Shown here: positions 40,666-49,075 of the stretch, one piece after another
Numbering within the stretch: the stretch's first letter is position 1
How the letters are laid out: the number at the start of each line of letters is the position of its first letter
Assembly (NCBI RefSeq): GCF_013377905.1
Contig: NZ_JABKAV010000016.1
Coordinates: 1-64,000, forward strand
Length of the DNA stretch: 64,000 nt
Source: Hymenobacter terrestris
Lineage (GTDB): Bacteria > Bacteroidota > Bacteroidia > Cytophagales > Hymenobacteraceae
Direction: 5' to 3'
Program-made: the position numbers and the translations under genes
The notes under the pieces: model-generated
Seen by the model: the letters and a program-made list of their open reading frames with translations, nothing else
Database searches by the model: none
What the model was told of the DNA's origin: nothing

Positions 40666-42510
40666 ATGCAAGAGAAAGGCAGCATCTCGATTCACACCGA
40701 GAACATCTTTCCTATCATCAAGAAGTTTCTTTACTCCGACCACGAAATATTCCTGCGCGAGCTGGTCAGCAACGCCGTCGATGCCACCCAGAAGCTCCAG
40801 AGCCTGGCCCGTCAGGGTGAGTATAAGGGGGAACTGGGCGAGTTGAAGGTGCGCGTAACGGTTGATAAGGAAGCCCGCAAAATCACGGTTTCTGACCACG
40901 GCCTGGGTATGACGGCCGAGGAAATCAAGAAGTATATCAACCAAATTGCCTTCTCTGGTGCCACCGAGTTTGTGGAGAAGTACAAGGAAACTGATGCCCA
41001 GGCCAAAGACCAGATTATAGGTCAGTTTGGCCTCGGTTTCTACTCGGCCTTTATGGTGGCCAAGGAGGTCGAAATCTGGTCGAAATCTTACAAAGACGAC
41101 ACTGCTACGGCCCATTGGATCTGCGACGGCAGCACCGAGTTTACGCTCGAGGAAACCGAAGGCGAGCACGCCAAAGCTGAGCGCGGCACCGACGTGGTGC
41201 TGCACGTAGCCGACGATTCGGATGAGTTTCTGGAGGAAGCCCGCCTAAAGGGTATCCTCACCAAGTACTGCAAGTTTCTGCCCATCGAGATTGAGTTTGA
41301 GGGCGAGGTTATCAACCAGACCAAGCCCATCTGGACCAAGCAGCCCGCCGACCTTACCGACGAGGATTACGTGAAATTCTACCAGGAGCTTTACCCGTTC
41401 TCGGAGCCGCCCCTGTTCTGGATTCACCTCAACGTGGATTATCCCTTCAACCTGACGGGTATTCTCTACTTCCCGAAGGTGAAGGATGAGTTGCAGCTGC
41501 AGCGCAATAAAATCCAGCTTTACTCGCGTCAGGTGTTCATTACCGATGAGGTGAAGGATGTGGTGCCCGAGTTCCTGATGCTGCTGCACGGCGTGATTGA
41601 CTCGCCTGACATCCCGCTCAACGTGTCGCGCAGCTTCCTGCAGGCCGATGGTGCGGTGCGCAAAATCAACCAGTACATCACCAAGAAGGTAGCCGACAAG
41701 CTGGCCGAGCTGTTCCGCAAAGACCGCGAAGGCTACGAGCAGAAGTGGTCGGATATCGGCATGTTTGTGAAATACGGCATGCTCTCGGACGAGAAGTTCT
41801 ACGAGAAGGCTAAGGATTTCGTGCTGGTGCAGAACATAGCCGGCAAGGCTTTCACGCTGCCCCAGTACCAGGAGTTCGTGCAGGCCAACCAGAAGGACAA
41901 GAACGAGCAGACGGTTATCCTCTACACCACCGACGCCGAGGCCCAGCACGGCTTTGTGCAGGCTGCCCAGGACCGCGGCTACGACGTACTCGTACTCGAC
42001 GGCCCGCTCGATTCGCACTTCATTGGTCAGCTGGAGCAGAAGCTCGAAAAAACGACCTTTAAGCGAGTGGACGCTGAAACGACTGGCAAACTCATCGAGA
42101 AGGACGACGCGCCCGAAAGCGTACTGAGCGAGGACGACAAAACTCGCCTGACCGATGTGTTCAAGCAGGCCATCAGCAACGAACACATGCACGTGCAGGT
42201 AGAGGCGCTTTCTCCCCAAGATGCGCCCGTTATCATCACGCTGCCCGAGTTTATGCGCCGCATGAAGGATATGCAGCGCACCGGCGGCGGTGGCGGCATG
42301 CAGATGTTCGGCTCACTGCCCGACTCCTACACCGTGAGCGTAAACGCCAACCACCCGGTTACGCAGCGCGTGCTGAGTGCCGAGGCTGAGGCCGGCAGCA
42401 AGCTGGCCCGCCAGGCCTTTGACTTGGCACTGCTGGCCCAGGGCATGCTGAAAGGGGAGGCCCTGACTGCCTTCGTGAAGCGTAGCGCCGATTTGCTGGC
42501 TGCCGAGTAG
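40666..42510 (+). CDS. htpG: molecular chaperone HtpG (Hsp90)
   Basis: A 614-residue Hsp90 homologue; ATP-dependent dimeric chaperone of the cytoplasm. N-terminal GHKL ATPase motifs are complete: REL-V-SNAVDA, DHGLGMT and GQFGLGFYS. The middle domain (about 215-430, YPFNLTGILYFPK, FLQADGAVRKINQYI) and the C-terminal dimerisation domain follow, ending without the eukaryotic MEEVD tail. Length is typical for bacteria. The start at 40666 is standard (MQEKGSISIHTENIF). A terminator hairpin stands 33 bases downstream at 42543-42574. Monocistronic by context. Confidence 0.97.
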   Translation: MQEKGSISIHTENIFPIIKKFLYSDHEIFLRELVSNAVDATQKLQSLARQGEYKGELGELKVRVTVDKEARKITVSDHGLGMTAEEIKKYINQIAFSGATEFVEKYKETDAQAKDQIIGQFGLGFYSAFMVAKEVEIWSKSYKDDTATAHWICDGSTEFTLEETEGEHAKAERGTDVVLHVADDSDEFLEEARLKGILTKYCKFLPIEIEFEGEVINQTKPIWTKQPADLTDEDYVKFYQELYPFSEPPLFWIHLNVDYPFNLTGILYFPKVKDELQLQRNKIQLYSRQVFITDEVKDVVPEFLMLLHGVIDSPDIPLNVSRSFLQADGAVRKINQYITKKVADKLAELFRKDREGYEQKWSDIGMFVKYGMLSDEKFYEKAKDFVLVQNIAGKAFTLPQYQEFVQANQKDKNEQTVILYTTDAEAQHGFVQAAQDRGYDVLVLDGPLDSHFIGQLEQKLEKTTFKRVDAETTGKLIEKDDAPESVLSEDDKTRLTDVFKQAISNEHMHVQVEALSPQDAPVIITLPEFMRRMKDMQRTGGGGGMQMFGSLPDSYTVSVNANHPVTQRVLSAEAEAGSKLARQAFDLALLAQGMLKGEALTAFVKRSADLLAAE

Positions 42511-42542
42511 CTTTAGAGGGTATATAAAGTTCTAAGCGGCAT

Positions 42543-42574
42543 AAAACCCTGATGGCATTAGTCGTCAGGGTTTT
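42543..42574 (+). terminator. terminator after htpG
   Basis: Stem 42543-42552 with 42565-42574 (aaaaccctga / tcagggtttt), 10 bp, 12-base loop, with flanking A and T tracts; 33 bases after the htpG stop. Confidence 0.8.
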
Positions 42575-42706
42575 GTGTGCATAGGCTTATGCAAGGCGAA
42601 AGTAAAGTGTATTCCCGATAGCACGGCCGGGAACTTGCTGGGGGAGGAGTTAGCGTTGTCGGGCTGCCGTTCCGTTTTGGCGGGGCGAGCTGGTACCAAA
42701 TCCGGT

Positions 42707-42714
42707 TATCTTTA
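42707..42714 (+). promoter_or_regulatory. possible -7 box before 42753
   Basis: TATCTTTA, one mismatch from TAnnTTTG, 38 bases upstream of the ATG. A TTTG at 42676-42679 is too far away (27 bases) for a standard -33 element. Confidence 0.35.
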
Positions 42715-42752
42715 CGTTTCTGGCTCCGAATGAATTCTGCCCGATTTCCTAC

Positions 42753-43715
42753 ATGCGTCTGTTCCGATTAACTTCCTTGCCGGCCCTGCTACTGCCGGGG
42801 CTTCTGCTACTGGCCGGGGCTTCTGCTTCCTGCTCGCGCAAAACTGTTTCCTTCAACAGCCAGCCCGATGCTGCCGGCCAGCTAGCCGCGGCCCCCGACA
42901 GCCTCACCACGACTGCCGACACGGCTGCGGCCCCAACGCTGGGCGGCAAGCGGGTGACGCTGACCAAGGAGCAGGAGCGGGCTGCACGTTCTAAGGAGCG
43001 CGCCGCCCAGCGCAAGCCTAAGAAAAAGAAGAATATCTTCCTGAGTGAGCCTATCAAAAAGGGCTACACCAAGTCGGGGCAGAAAGGCAAGCGGCAGGAG
43101 GTGGAAATATTCTACTACCTGCGCACCTTCCGGCAGCCCGACCCTATGGCCTTGGCAGTATACTACTACAATCCGCGCAAGCGCAAAGTATTTAAGGCCA
43201 GCGGCGAGCTGAACCCGGCCACCGATAAGGTGATGCATGGCCCCTACAAAAAGCTGCGCGGCGGCAAAGTCATCGAAACTGGTTTCTTCGCCTATGGCAC
43301 CCGCCACCTGCGTTGGGAGAAGCTCACGCCCGACAACATTCTGACTGCCAAAACCCACTACGAGCGGGGCTTCCCGCGCGATGCCAACGTAACCTACTAC
43401 GACGCTGCCCGCAAGCAACTGAAAGAGGTAGTGCCTTATCTCAACGGCCAGATGGAGGGCGACTACATCCGCTTTCTGGCTACTGGCAAGCGCGAGTGGG
43501 AAGGTCAGTTTGAGAATGGCAAGCGCGTGGGAGAATGGATAAACTATTGGGGCTTTCGCAACCTGAAGGACCGCCGCCATTACGTGTACAGCTACGGCGA
43601 GTCGGGCTACGAGCCGGAAGTAAAGGAGCCGGTGTTGCTCAAAGAGTACAACCGCAACGGCGTCCTCATCTACGAAAAGGACAAGCTCGATAATCGGGAG
43701 AAAGCAAGCAAGTAA
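42753..43715 (+). CDS. lipoprotein with YwqK/MORN-like repeats
   Basis: A 320-residue lipoprotein: signal peptide ending LLAGASASCSRK with Cys27. A Thr/Ala-rich and then very Lys/Arg-rich linker to about residue 95 (QRKPKKKKNIF) leads to a beta-repeat domain of the MORN/YwqK kind, seen as HGPYKKLRGGKVIETGFF, YLNGQMEGDYIRF and WEGQFENGKRVGEWINYW. This pattern of G-x-W/Y with 20-25 residue periodicity is used by YwqK-family proteins, which are named as antitoxins but whose role in Bacteroidota envelopes is unclear. It ends with a terminator-like hairpin at 43730-43784 shared with the convergent yraN. Confidence 0.75.
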   Translation: MRLFRLTSLPALLLPGLLLLAGASASCSRKTVSFNSQPDAAGQLAAAPDSLTTTADTAAAPTLGGKRVTLTKEQERAARSKERAAQRKPKKKKNIFLSEPIKKGYTKSGQKGKRQEVEIFYYLRTFRQPDPMALAVYYYNPRKRKVFKASGELNPATDKVMHGPYKKLRGGKVIETGFFAYGTRHLRWEKLTPDNILTAKTHYERGFPRDANVTYYDAARKQLKEVVPYLNGQMEGDYIRFLATGKREWEGQFENGKRVGEWINYWGFRNLKDRRHYVYSYGESGYEPEVKEPVLLKEYNRNGVLIYEKDKLDNREKASK

Positions 43716-43729
43716 CCCAGGTTGCGGGT

Positions 43730-43784
43730 GGCGCGCAGAACAGCGTGAGGGGTAATATCCGCATCCTCCGCTGTGCTGCGCGCC
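43730..43784. terminator. hairpin between convergent genes
   Basis: Arms 43730-43745 and 43769-43784 (ggcgcgcagaacagcg / cgctgtgctgcgcgcc) pair at 15 of 16 positions, with an inner gagg/cctc extension. It stands between the convergent YwqK-like and yraN genes and can act on both. Confidence 0.75.
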
Positions 43785-44144
43785 TTAATAAAAAGCGTCC
43801 TCAAAATGCTCTACTCGTAGGCCGGCGGCGGCCGGGGTGAGGGCCACAATATCAAACCGGATGTCGGTGGGCCAAGCCAAACTTTCCTGCAGATGCTCGG
43901 CGGCCAAGCGCAATAACTGCCGCTTGCGCTCGGTTACAAACTCTTCGGGGTAGCCATAGCGCTCCGACGAGCGGGCCTTTACCTCTACCAGCACCAGCAG
44001 AGCGGGCTGCTGGCGCATCACCAAATCCACTTCGGCCCGGCGGAAACGGAAGTTGCGGTACAGTAGCTCGTAGCCTTGGGCCAGCAGGTAATGCAACGCA
44101 GCCTCCTCGCCATCATGGCCGAGTTGGTGGGATGGAATGAGCAT
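43785..44144 (-). CDS. YraN family (UPF0102) putative endonuclease-fold protein
   Basis: A 119-residue protein of the conserved YraN family. It shows the restriction-endonuclease-like core: LGHDGEEAALHYLLAQGY, RRAEVDLVMRQ with an Asp at the metal position, and VLVEVKARS with the E-x-K pair, followed by RKRQLLRLAAEHLQ. Nuclease activity is inferred from the fold; the cellular role is unclear, although the family is almost universal. The gene is convergent with the YwqK-like gene and divergent from lipB. Confidence 0.92.
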   Translation of the reverse strand: MLIPSHQLGHDGEEAALHYLLAQGYELLYRNFRFRRAEVDLVMRQQPALLVLVEVKARSSERYGYPEEFVTERKRQLLRLAAEHLQESLAWPTDIRFDIVALTPAAAGLRVEHFEDAFY

Positions 44145-44226
44145 GGTGGGAGATACTATAGGTAGAGAGAAGCTCGGCAGGGCAGAGGAGCCAGCAGTTC
44201 GAGTACCGGGTTGGGCCGAAATCTAG

Positions 44227-44234
44227 TACCTTTG
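44227..44234 (+). promoter_or_regulatory. -7 box (TACCTTTG) upstream of lipB
   Basis: TACCTTTG is an exact match to TAnnTTTG, located 170 bases upstream of the lipB ATG. The long leader and lack of a proper -33 leave the start site uncertain. Confidence 0.4.
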
Positions 44235-44404
44235 TTTGCCATTTGAAACCGGCCATACTTGGTTCTGTGCCGGGCTGTTGCTGACTTTTCTTGGAAAAAA
44301 CACGTCTGCATCCGGTCAGTCAGAAACTGACAATTTGCTGACAGCCAAGATAAAGGCTGCTGCTGTATTCCTGGCCCCCCCGCGTTCTGCCTGCTTAACC
44401 CGTC

Positions 44405-45217
44405 ATGAGCACCATATTCTCTACTTGCGCCATTCCGAACCCTGCTCCCAAAGCCCAACCGGCAGCCGGAGCAGCGCCGGCCAGCGCCGGCCAGAACCGC
44501 CAAGTGCTGGTGCGGCTGCTGGGCCGGGTTGATTATGAGTCTGCCTGGGAGTTGCAGGAGCAGTTGCTGGCCGAAACGCTGGCCCTGAAAACCCGAAACC
44601 GGCTTGCTGCTGAAAGTGGTGAGCCTTCGGTTGCCACACTCAACCACTTGCTGCTTTGCGAGCATCCGCCGGTGTATACGTTGGGTAAAAGCGGCAAGCC
44701 GGAGCACCTGTTGCTCGATGATGCCGGTTTAGCCGCTTACGGCGCCACCTTCCACCGCATCAATCGCGGCGGCGATATTACCTTCCACGGCCCTGGGCAA
44801 TTGGTAGGCTACCCCATCTTCGACCTCGACAATTTCTTTACCGACATACACCGCTACCTGCGGCTGCTCGAAGAAGCCGTTATCCTCACACTGGCCGATT
44901 ACGGCGTGCGCGCCGGCCGCATTGCCGGGCTTACCGGGGTTTGGCTCGATTTTGAGGAGGGAGCGTCCAACCCGCGCAAAATTTGTGCGTTGGGCGTAAA
45001 GTGCAGCCGTTGGGTAACCATGCATGGTTTCGCCCTCAACGTAAACACCGACCTGAGCTATTTTGGCCACATTGTGCCCTGCGGCATAACCGACAAAGCG
45101 GTTACCTCGTTGCAACACGAACTAGGCCACGTTGTGCCCCTTATCGAAGTGCAGGAGCGCCTGATGCCACACTTTGCTGCTCTGTTCGCCTCCGACCTGA
45201 TTTCCGTGAGTTCATGA
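44405..45217 (+). CDS. lipB: octanoyltransferase LipB
   Basis: A 270-residue enzyme that moves octanoyl groups from acyl carrier protein to lipoyl-dependent enzymes, starting lipoate synthesis. The LipB signature NRGGDITFHGPGQLVGYPI is intact near residue 120, and the catalytic pair is present: C226 in IVPCGITDK and the Lys in RKICALGVK. N-terminal 35 residues are Pro/Ala-rich and not part of the family, which starts near QVLVRLLGRVDY. The gene overlaps the start of the next one by four bases (ATGA at 45214-45217), so they are co-translated. Cytoplasmic. Confidence 0.96.
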   Translation: MSTIFSTCAIPNPAPKAQPAAGAAPASAGQNRQVLVRLLGRVDYESAWELQEQLLAETLALKTRNRLAAESGEPSVATLNHLLLCEHPPVYTLGKSGKPEHLLLDDAGLAAYGATFHRINRGGDITFHGPGQLVGYPIFDLDNFFTDIHRYLRLLEEAVILTLADYGVRAGRIAGLTGVWLDFEEGASNPRKICALGVKCSRWVTMHGFALNVNTDLSYFGHIVPCGITDKAVTSLQHELGHVVPLIEVQERLMPHFAALFASDLISVSS

Positions 45218-45633
45218 AAAAAGATATACCCTTTCGGCCCGTTGTGGGAGTTGGCGTGGCCGTAACGCCCGACGAGCAGGCGGCCACAGCCACGACCGAG
45301 GCACTAGGCTGGCAGGTGTTCCTGCTCAACGACAATGACCAGCCCCTGCAGAACGTCATCGTCAGCTCGAACGGCTACGGTACCGATGCGCAGGGAGAAG
45401 CCATCCGTACCTCCACGCTGCGTCACGCGCTGCCCGAAGTGCCGCCGCACGCCGCTGCTCCCATCGAAGCCCTCGACTCGGCGCTGTTCCATCTGCATAA
45501 CCAGTACTGGGTCAGCTATTACATAGATGGTCAGGTGTTTGATAGGAAGTTTGTGTTTGCCCCCGATTCCGTTGGCTTTGAGCAGCTGAAACCTATCAGC
45601 GTGCTTATTCCGCAGGGGATTTTGGCTACTTAA
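45214..45633 (+). CDS. conserved protein coupled to lipB, unknown
   Basis: A 139-residue protein starting inside the lipB stop codon (ATGA at 45214-45217), strong evidence for co-translation. The sequence is beta-rich (GWQVFLLNDNDQPLQNVIV, YWVSYYIDGQVFDRKFVF) without a signal peptide or cysteines; I recognise no domain family. A lipoyl or carrier-related role would be suggested only by its position after lipB and is not supported by motifs. Separated by 71 bases from the WecA-like gene downstream on the same strand. Confidence 0.75.
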   Translation: MKKDIPFRPVVGVGVAVTPDEQAATATTEALGWQVFLLNDNDQPLQNVIVSSNGYGTDAQGEAIRTSTLRHALPEVPPHAAAPIEALDSALFHLHNQYWVSYYIDGQVFDRKFVFAPDSVGFEQLKPISVLIPQGILAT

Positions 45634-45704
45634 ACCAGTCTTCTTTAGTCTGTCTGCTCCGTTCCGGCAGCAACAATCTTTTGTCACAAGCGCCAACCAT
45701 CTCT

Positions 45705-46772
45705 ATGAACGCACTCGGAATACAGTTGAGCCTATCTTTTCTGTGGGCCTTTCTGGTAGCTATGTTCGCCGTGCCGTCCATTATCTACATCGCCCACCTC
45801 AAAAACATGCTCGATACGCCCAATGTGCGGACCGTGCATGAGTCGCTGACGCCGCGTTTGGGTGGGGTAGCCGTCTTTGCCGGTTTCATGTCGGCTCTCA
45901 CCATCTTCGCTCCGCTCGATAATGGAGTGCAACAGCTGCTGGCTGGCTGCATTGTATTGTTTTTCGTGGGCCTGAAAGACGATTTGGTGAGTATTTCAGT
46001 GGCCAAGAAGTTTGTAGGCCAGCTGCTGGCAACCGGCGTGGTAATGATTATGGCCGACGTGCGCATTACCAGCTTCCAGGGTATTTTGGGCATTGGCGAG
46101 TTGCCAATCGGCATCAGCTACGCCTTCACCTTTTTTGCCATTGTCGGCATCACCAACGCCATCAACCTCATCGACGGCCTTGATGGGCTGGCGGGCTCCA
46201 TTGTGCTCATTATCGTGAGTACCTTCGGCTACTATTTCTATCAATACGGCGGGCCTGGTTTTCAAAACTACGCGTTCGTGGCGGTATGCGTGGTGGGCGG
46301 CATTTTAGGTTTTTTGCGCTACAATTTCCACCGGGCCAGTATTTTCATGGGCGACACCGGCTCGCTGGTCTGCGGCTTTATCGTGTCCATCCTCACCATT
46401 CAGTTTATTGAGATGGGCTTGAAAGTAGGCCAGCCATTTGGCAGCGCGTCGCCGGCCGTGGCGCTGGGTATTCTGTTTGTGCCTCTTTTTGATACCCTAC
46501 GCGTGTTTATCGTGCGTATGATGGCTGGCCGTTCACCCTTCTCGCCCGACAAAAACCACGTACACCACCGCATTCTGGCCATGGGTTTCCAGCAAATCAG
46601 CACGGTTATGCTACTGGGCCTGCTTAACGTCGTTGTTATCCTGCTGGTCATCAATTTCGCCTACCTTGGTAGTATGATGCTGATTGGGCTGCTGGTTGGC
46701 TTCTCGCTGCTACTGAGCCTGCTGTTGGGAGTATACCACAGCCGGGCCGAGCGTCAGCGTATCGCCTCCTGA
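45705..46772 (+). CDS. WecA/MraY-type undecaprenyl-phosphate glycosyltransferase
   Basis: A 355-residue integral membrane enzyme with about ten to eleven membrane helices. It transfers a sugar 1-phosphate from a UDP-sugar to undecaprenyl phosphate. The family motifs are present: GLKDDLVSIS (paired Asp), NAINLIDGLDGLAGS (catalytic Asp), FMGDTGS, and the HVHHRIL loop typical of WecA-like but not MraY proteins. So lipid-linked polysaccharide initiation is predicted rather than peptidoglycan MraY. Start at ATG 45705; a TTG eight codons upstream is possible. Followed by DUF4271 on the same strand after 75 bases. Confidence 0.9.
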   Translation: MNALGIQLSLSFLWAFLVAMFAVPSIIYIAHLKNMLDTPNVRTVHESLTPRLGGVAVFAGFMSALTIFAPLDNGVQQLLAGCIVLFFVGLKDDLVSISVAKKFVGQLLATGVVMIMADVRITSFQGILGIGELPIGISYAFTFFAIVGITNAINLIDGLDGLAGSIVLIIVSTFGYYFYQYGGPGFQNYAFVAVCVVGGILGFLRYNFHRASIFMGDTGSLVCGFIVSILTIQFIEMGLKVGQPFGSASPAVALGILFVPLFDTLRVFIVRMMAGRSPFSPDKNHVHHRILAMGFQQISTVMLLGLLNVVVILLVINFAYLGSMMLIGLLVGFSLLLSLLLGVYHSRAERQRIAS

Positions 46773-46847
46773 GTGCAGGCGCGTAGCAGTGAAGGTGCCG
46801 GGAGTATTTTGTTCGTTACTGCCTGTATAAACCCAGTTACCAACTTC

Positions 46848-48032
46848 GTGCGCTGCTCGCTCTTCATTCGGAACTTGTGGTTACTGCTGCTGATGCTGGG
46901 GGTATTTCCGCTGGTAGCCGGGGCTGCCGAGTACCGCCGGCTGCCGCCGCCGCCCCGGTCCGGCCTCACTACCGACTGGCTCATCAAGGATCCGAACCGT
47001 AACCGGCTGGTACTATACCTGCCCAACTACCATGCCCCCGAGCAGGCTTATTATCAGTGGCTGAGCGTGCGGCCCGGCCGGCCGCTGCCCATTACCTTCA
47101 CGGCCCGCAAAGACCTGAGTTTGTTTCTCAATAACCAGCTCGTTTTCACGGCTCCTGCTCCAGCTTCTTACACTCTCGACCTGGCAGCGTTATTGCCCGC
47201 CGGGGCTCAGCAGGGCAAGCTGTACCTGCTGTGCGTATGGCACCCCGAGGCCGTTCCCAACCTCACCTCTTTTCAGAACGCTTTGGCTCCGGCCGAAAAT
47301 CCTGTTGGGACCCGGGAGGCGCTGACAACCGGAGCGCAACCGAGGCCCCGGGGGCACCAGGGCCAGAACGTATTTTTGGGCTTTTTGCTGCTCATTGGTT
47401 TGGGCTACGGAGGGCTGCGGGCTACTTACCAGCCAGGTTTTGCCCGCATTTACCAATTAGAAGGCCTTTGGGGCAAGGGAACAGCCGAACAGGATTTTCT
47501 GGTAAAACCTACTCTCACCTGGCTCAACTTGGTGCTAGTGCTGCTGTTTGCGCTGTCGTTTGCGTTGCTGTTGGTGGCCATCCATACTAACATCGAAAAT
47601 ATCGTAATCCTGCGCCGCCTGTTCGACGTGGCCGAATCGACTATTGTGGTGAAAGTGCTGCTTTACACGGCGCTGGTTGCGGCCTTCGTGCTGGGCAAGT
47701 ACCTGTTTCTGGAGTCAATGGGTTACATCTTCGACGTGGCTGAGCTGGTCACGATTCAGTACCGCGAGTTTATTCGCACGGTGCTGTTCATGGGGCTGTT
47801 TCTGCCTGGCGTGATGCTGCTCTACTTAGGGCTTAACCGGCAACTGCCCGAAACGGTACTATGGGTGTCCAACGGGGTGGTTTCCTTGCTGTTGGTTGGC
47901 ACCGTATGGCGTGTAGCCCGGACGCTGCACCGTAAAAGGTCACTCCTGAATCTACATTTGTTTTCGTACCTTTGCGCCACAGAAGTGATTCCGTTGGTCA
48001 TTTTGCTCAAATTAATCGTTTTTACCTATTAA
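46848..48032 (+). CDS. DUF4271 membrane protein
   Basis: A 394-residue protein with a signal peptide (LWLLLLMLGVFPLVAG), an extracytoplasmic beta-rich domain (about 30-150), a hydrophobic segment near residue 180, and a C-terminal DUF4271 part of about 200 residues with at least six membrane helices (TWLNLVLVLLFALSFALLLVAI, LLYTALVAAFVLGKYLFL). DUF4271 of Bacteroidota is of unknown function but very often precedes hemD, as here. No ATG precedes the signal sequence: I use the GTG at 46848 (another GTG at 46773 would add 25 less hydrophobic residues). A -7 box for the next gene lies within its 3' end. Confidence 0.82.
   Translation: MRCSLFIRNLWLLLLMLGVFPLVAGAAEYRRLPPPPRSGLTTDWLIKDPNRNRLVLYLPNYHAPEQAYYQWLSVRPGRPLPITFTARKDLSLFLNNQLVFTAPAPASYTLDLAALLPAGAQQGKLYLLCVWHPEAVPNLTSFQNALAPAENPVGTREALTTGAQPRPRGHQGQNVFLGFLLLIGLGYGGLRATYQPGFARIYQLEGLWGKGTAEQDFLVKPTLTWLNLVLVLLFALSFALLLVAIHTNIENIVILRRLFDVAESTIVVKVLLYTALVAAFVLGKYLFLESMGYIFDVAELVTIQYREFIRTVLFMGLFLPGVMLLYLGLNRQLPETVLWVSNGVVSLLLVGTVWRVARTLHRKRSLLNLHLFSYLCATEVIPLVILLKLIVFTY
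47967..47974 (+). promoter_or_regulatory. -7 box (TACCTTTG) for hemD
   Basis: Exact TAnnTTTG match, lying in the final codons of the DUF4271 gene and 135 bases upstream of the hemD ATG. No matching -33 was seen. Confidence 0.4.
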
Positions 48033-48108
48033 TCAGGTACTCACGCCGCTCTTCCCCGCTTTCTAACGCTTCCTTATCGCTCCAGATTTTACCCTCATTC
48101 TCTACCCA

Positions 48109-48924
48109 ATGGCCGACAATAAAGACCAGCCGGGAAAAGGCCGTCATGCCGTTCCTATAGCCACTATCCTGGTCAGCCAACCAAAGCCGACCAGCGACGT
48201 TTCACCGTATTTTTCAATTGCTGAAAAGTATGGTATTAAGGTAGACTTTCGTGAATTTATTGACGTTCAGCCGGTTTCCTACAAAGATTTCCGCAAAGAG
48301 AAGGTCAACATTTCGGAGCACACGGCCATTATTTTTACCAGTCGCAACGCTGTCGACCACTTCTTCCGCATCTGTCAAGAGGCTAAAATCGAGATGCCGG
48401 CCGAAATGAAGTACTTCTGCATTTCGGAGCAGACAGCTAATTACCTGCAGAAATATATTGTGCTGCGTAAGCGCAAGCTGTTTGTGGGCCAGCGCACGGC
48501 TGCCGATATGTTCGACGTCATTCGCAAGCACAAGGGCGAAACGTTCCTGTATCCTTGCTCCGACATCCGCAAGGATGATATTCCGGAGTTTATGCGCGAA
48601 AACAAGTTCAAGTTCAGCGAGGCGGTCATTTACCGTACCGTTGCCGCCGACCTTTCGGACCTGACTGACGTGAAATACGATTGTATTGCCTTTTTTAGCC
48701 CTTCAGGCATCACCTCGCTGTTCGTCAATTTCCCCGACTTCATACAGAACAACACGCGTATTGCTGCCTTTGGCCCCACTACCGCCAAAGCCGTACTTGA
48801 CGCGGGCCTGCTACTCGATATTGAAGCTCCGCATCCCAACGCACCTTCCATGACGGGCGCTATTGAAGCCTACATTCGGCTGCATCAGAATAACGGTTCG
48901 CCTAAAACTGCCGGTAAAGTATAA
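48109..48924 (+). CDS. hemD: uroporphyrinogen-III synthase
   Basis: A 271-residue HemD homologue, which closes hydroxymethylbilane with ring-D inversion to give uroporphyrinogen III in heme, siroheme and cobalamin synthesis. HemD is poorly conserved, but the pattern fits: IFTSRNAVDHFF near residue 70, FVGQRTAADM, LYPCSDIRKDDIP near 145, VIYRTVAADL, FFSPSGITSLF near 200 and FGPTTAKAV. Cytoplasmic. The DUF4271-hemD pair is characteristic of Bacteroidota, and here gldKLMN follow after the sprF-like gene, as in other Cytophagales. Confidence 0.88.
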   Translation: MADNKDQPGKGRHAVPIATILVSQPKPTSDVSPYFSIAEKYGIKVDFREFIDVQPVSYKDFRKEKVNISEHTAIIFTSRNAVDHFFRICQEAKIEMPAEMKYFCISEQTANYLQKYIVLRKRKLFVGQRTAADMFDVIRKHKGETFLYPCSDIRKDDIPEFMRENKFKFSEAVIYRTVAADLSDLTDVKYDCIAFFSPSGITSLFVNFPDFIQNNTRIAAFGPTTAKAVLDAGLLLDIEAPHPNAPSMTGAIEAYIRLHQNNGSPKTAGKV

Positions 48925-49020
48925 ATCGGAGAACAAAGGGCAGATACGGCAGGGGCAGACGGTGCCTGCAAAAGCTGTTTACTTCGTGAGTTTAATGAAA
49001 AATTTAGCGCGGTTTTTCGT

Positions 49021-49028
49021 TACATTTG
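49021..49028 (+). promoter_or_regulatory. -7 box (TACATTTG) before the sprF-like gene
   Basis: Exact TAnnTTTG match, 47 bases upstream of the ATG at 49076, following an A-rich and T-rich tract (aatttagcgcggtttttcgt). The -33 element is not clear. Confidence 0.5.
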
Positions 49029-49075
49029 GGAACGTAGGCCCGCTACTACTCCGGGGCTGACTCACGGCAGATTAT

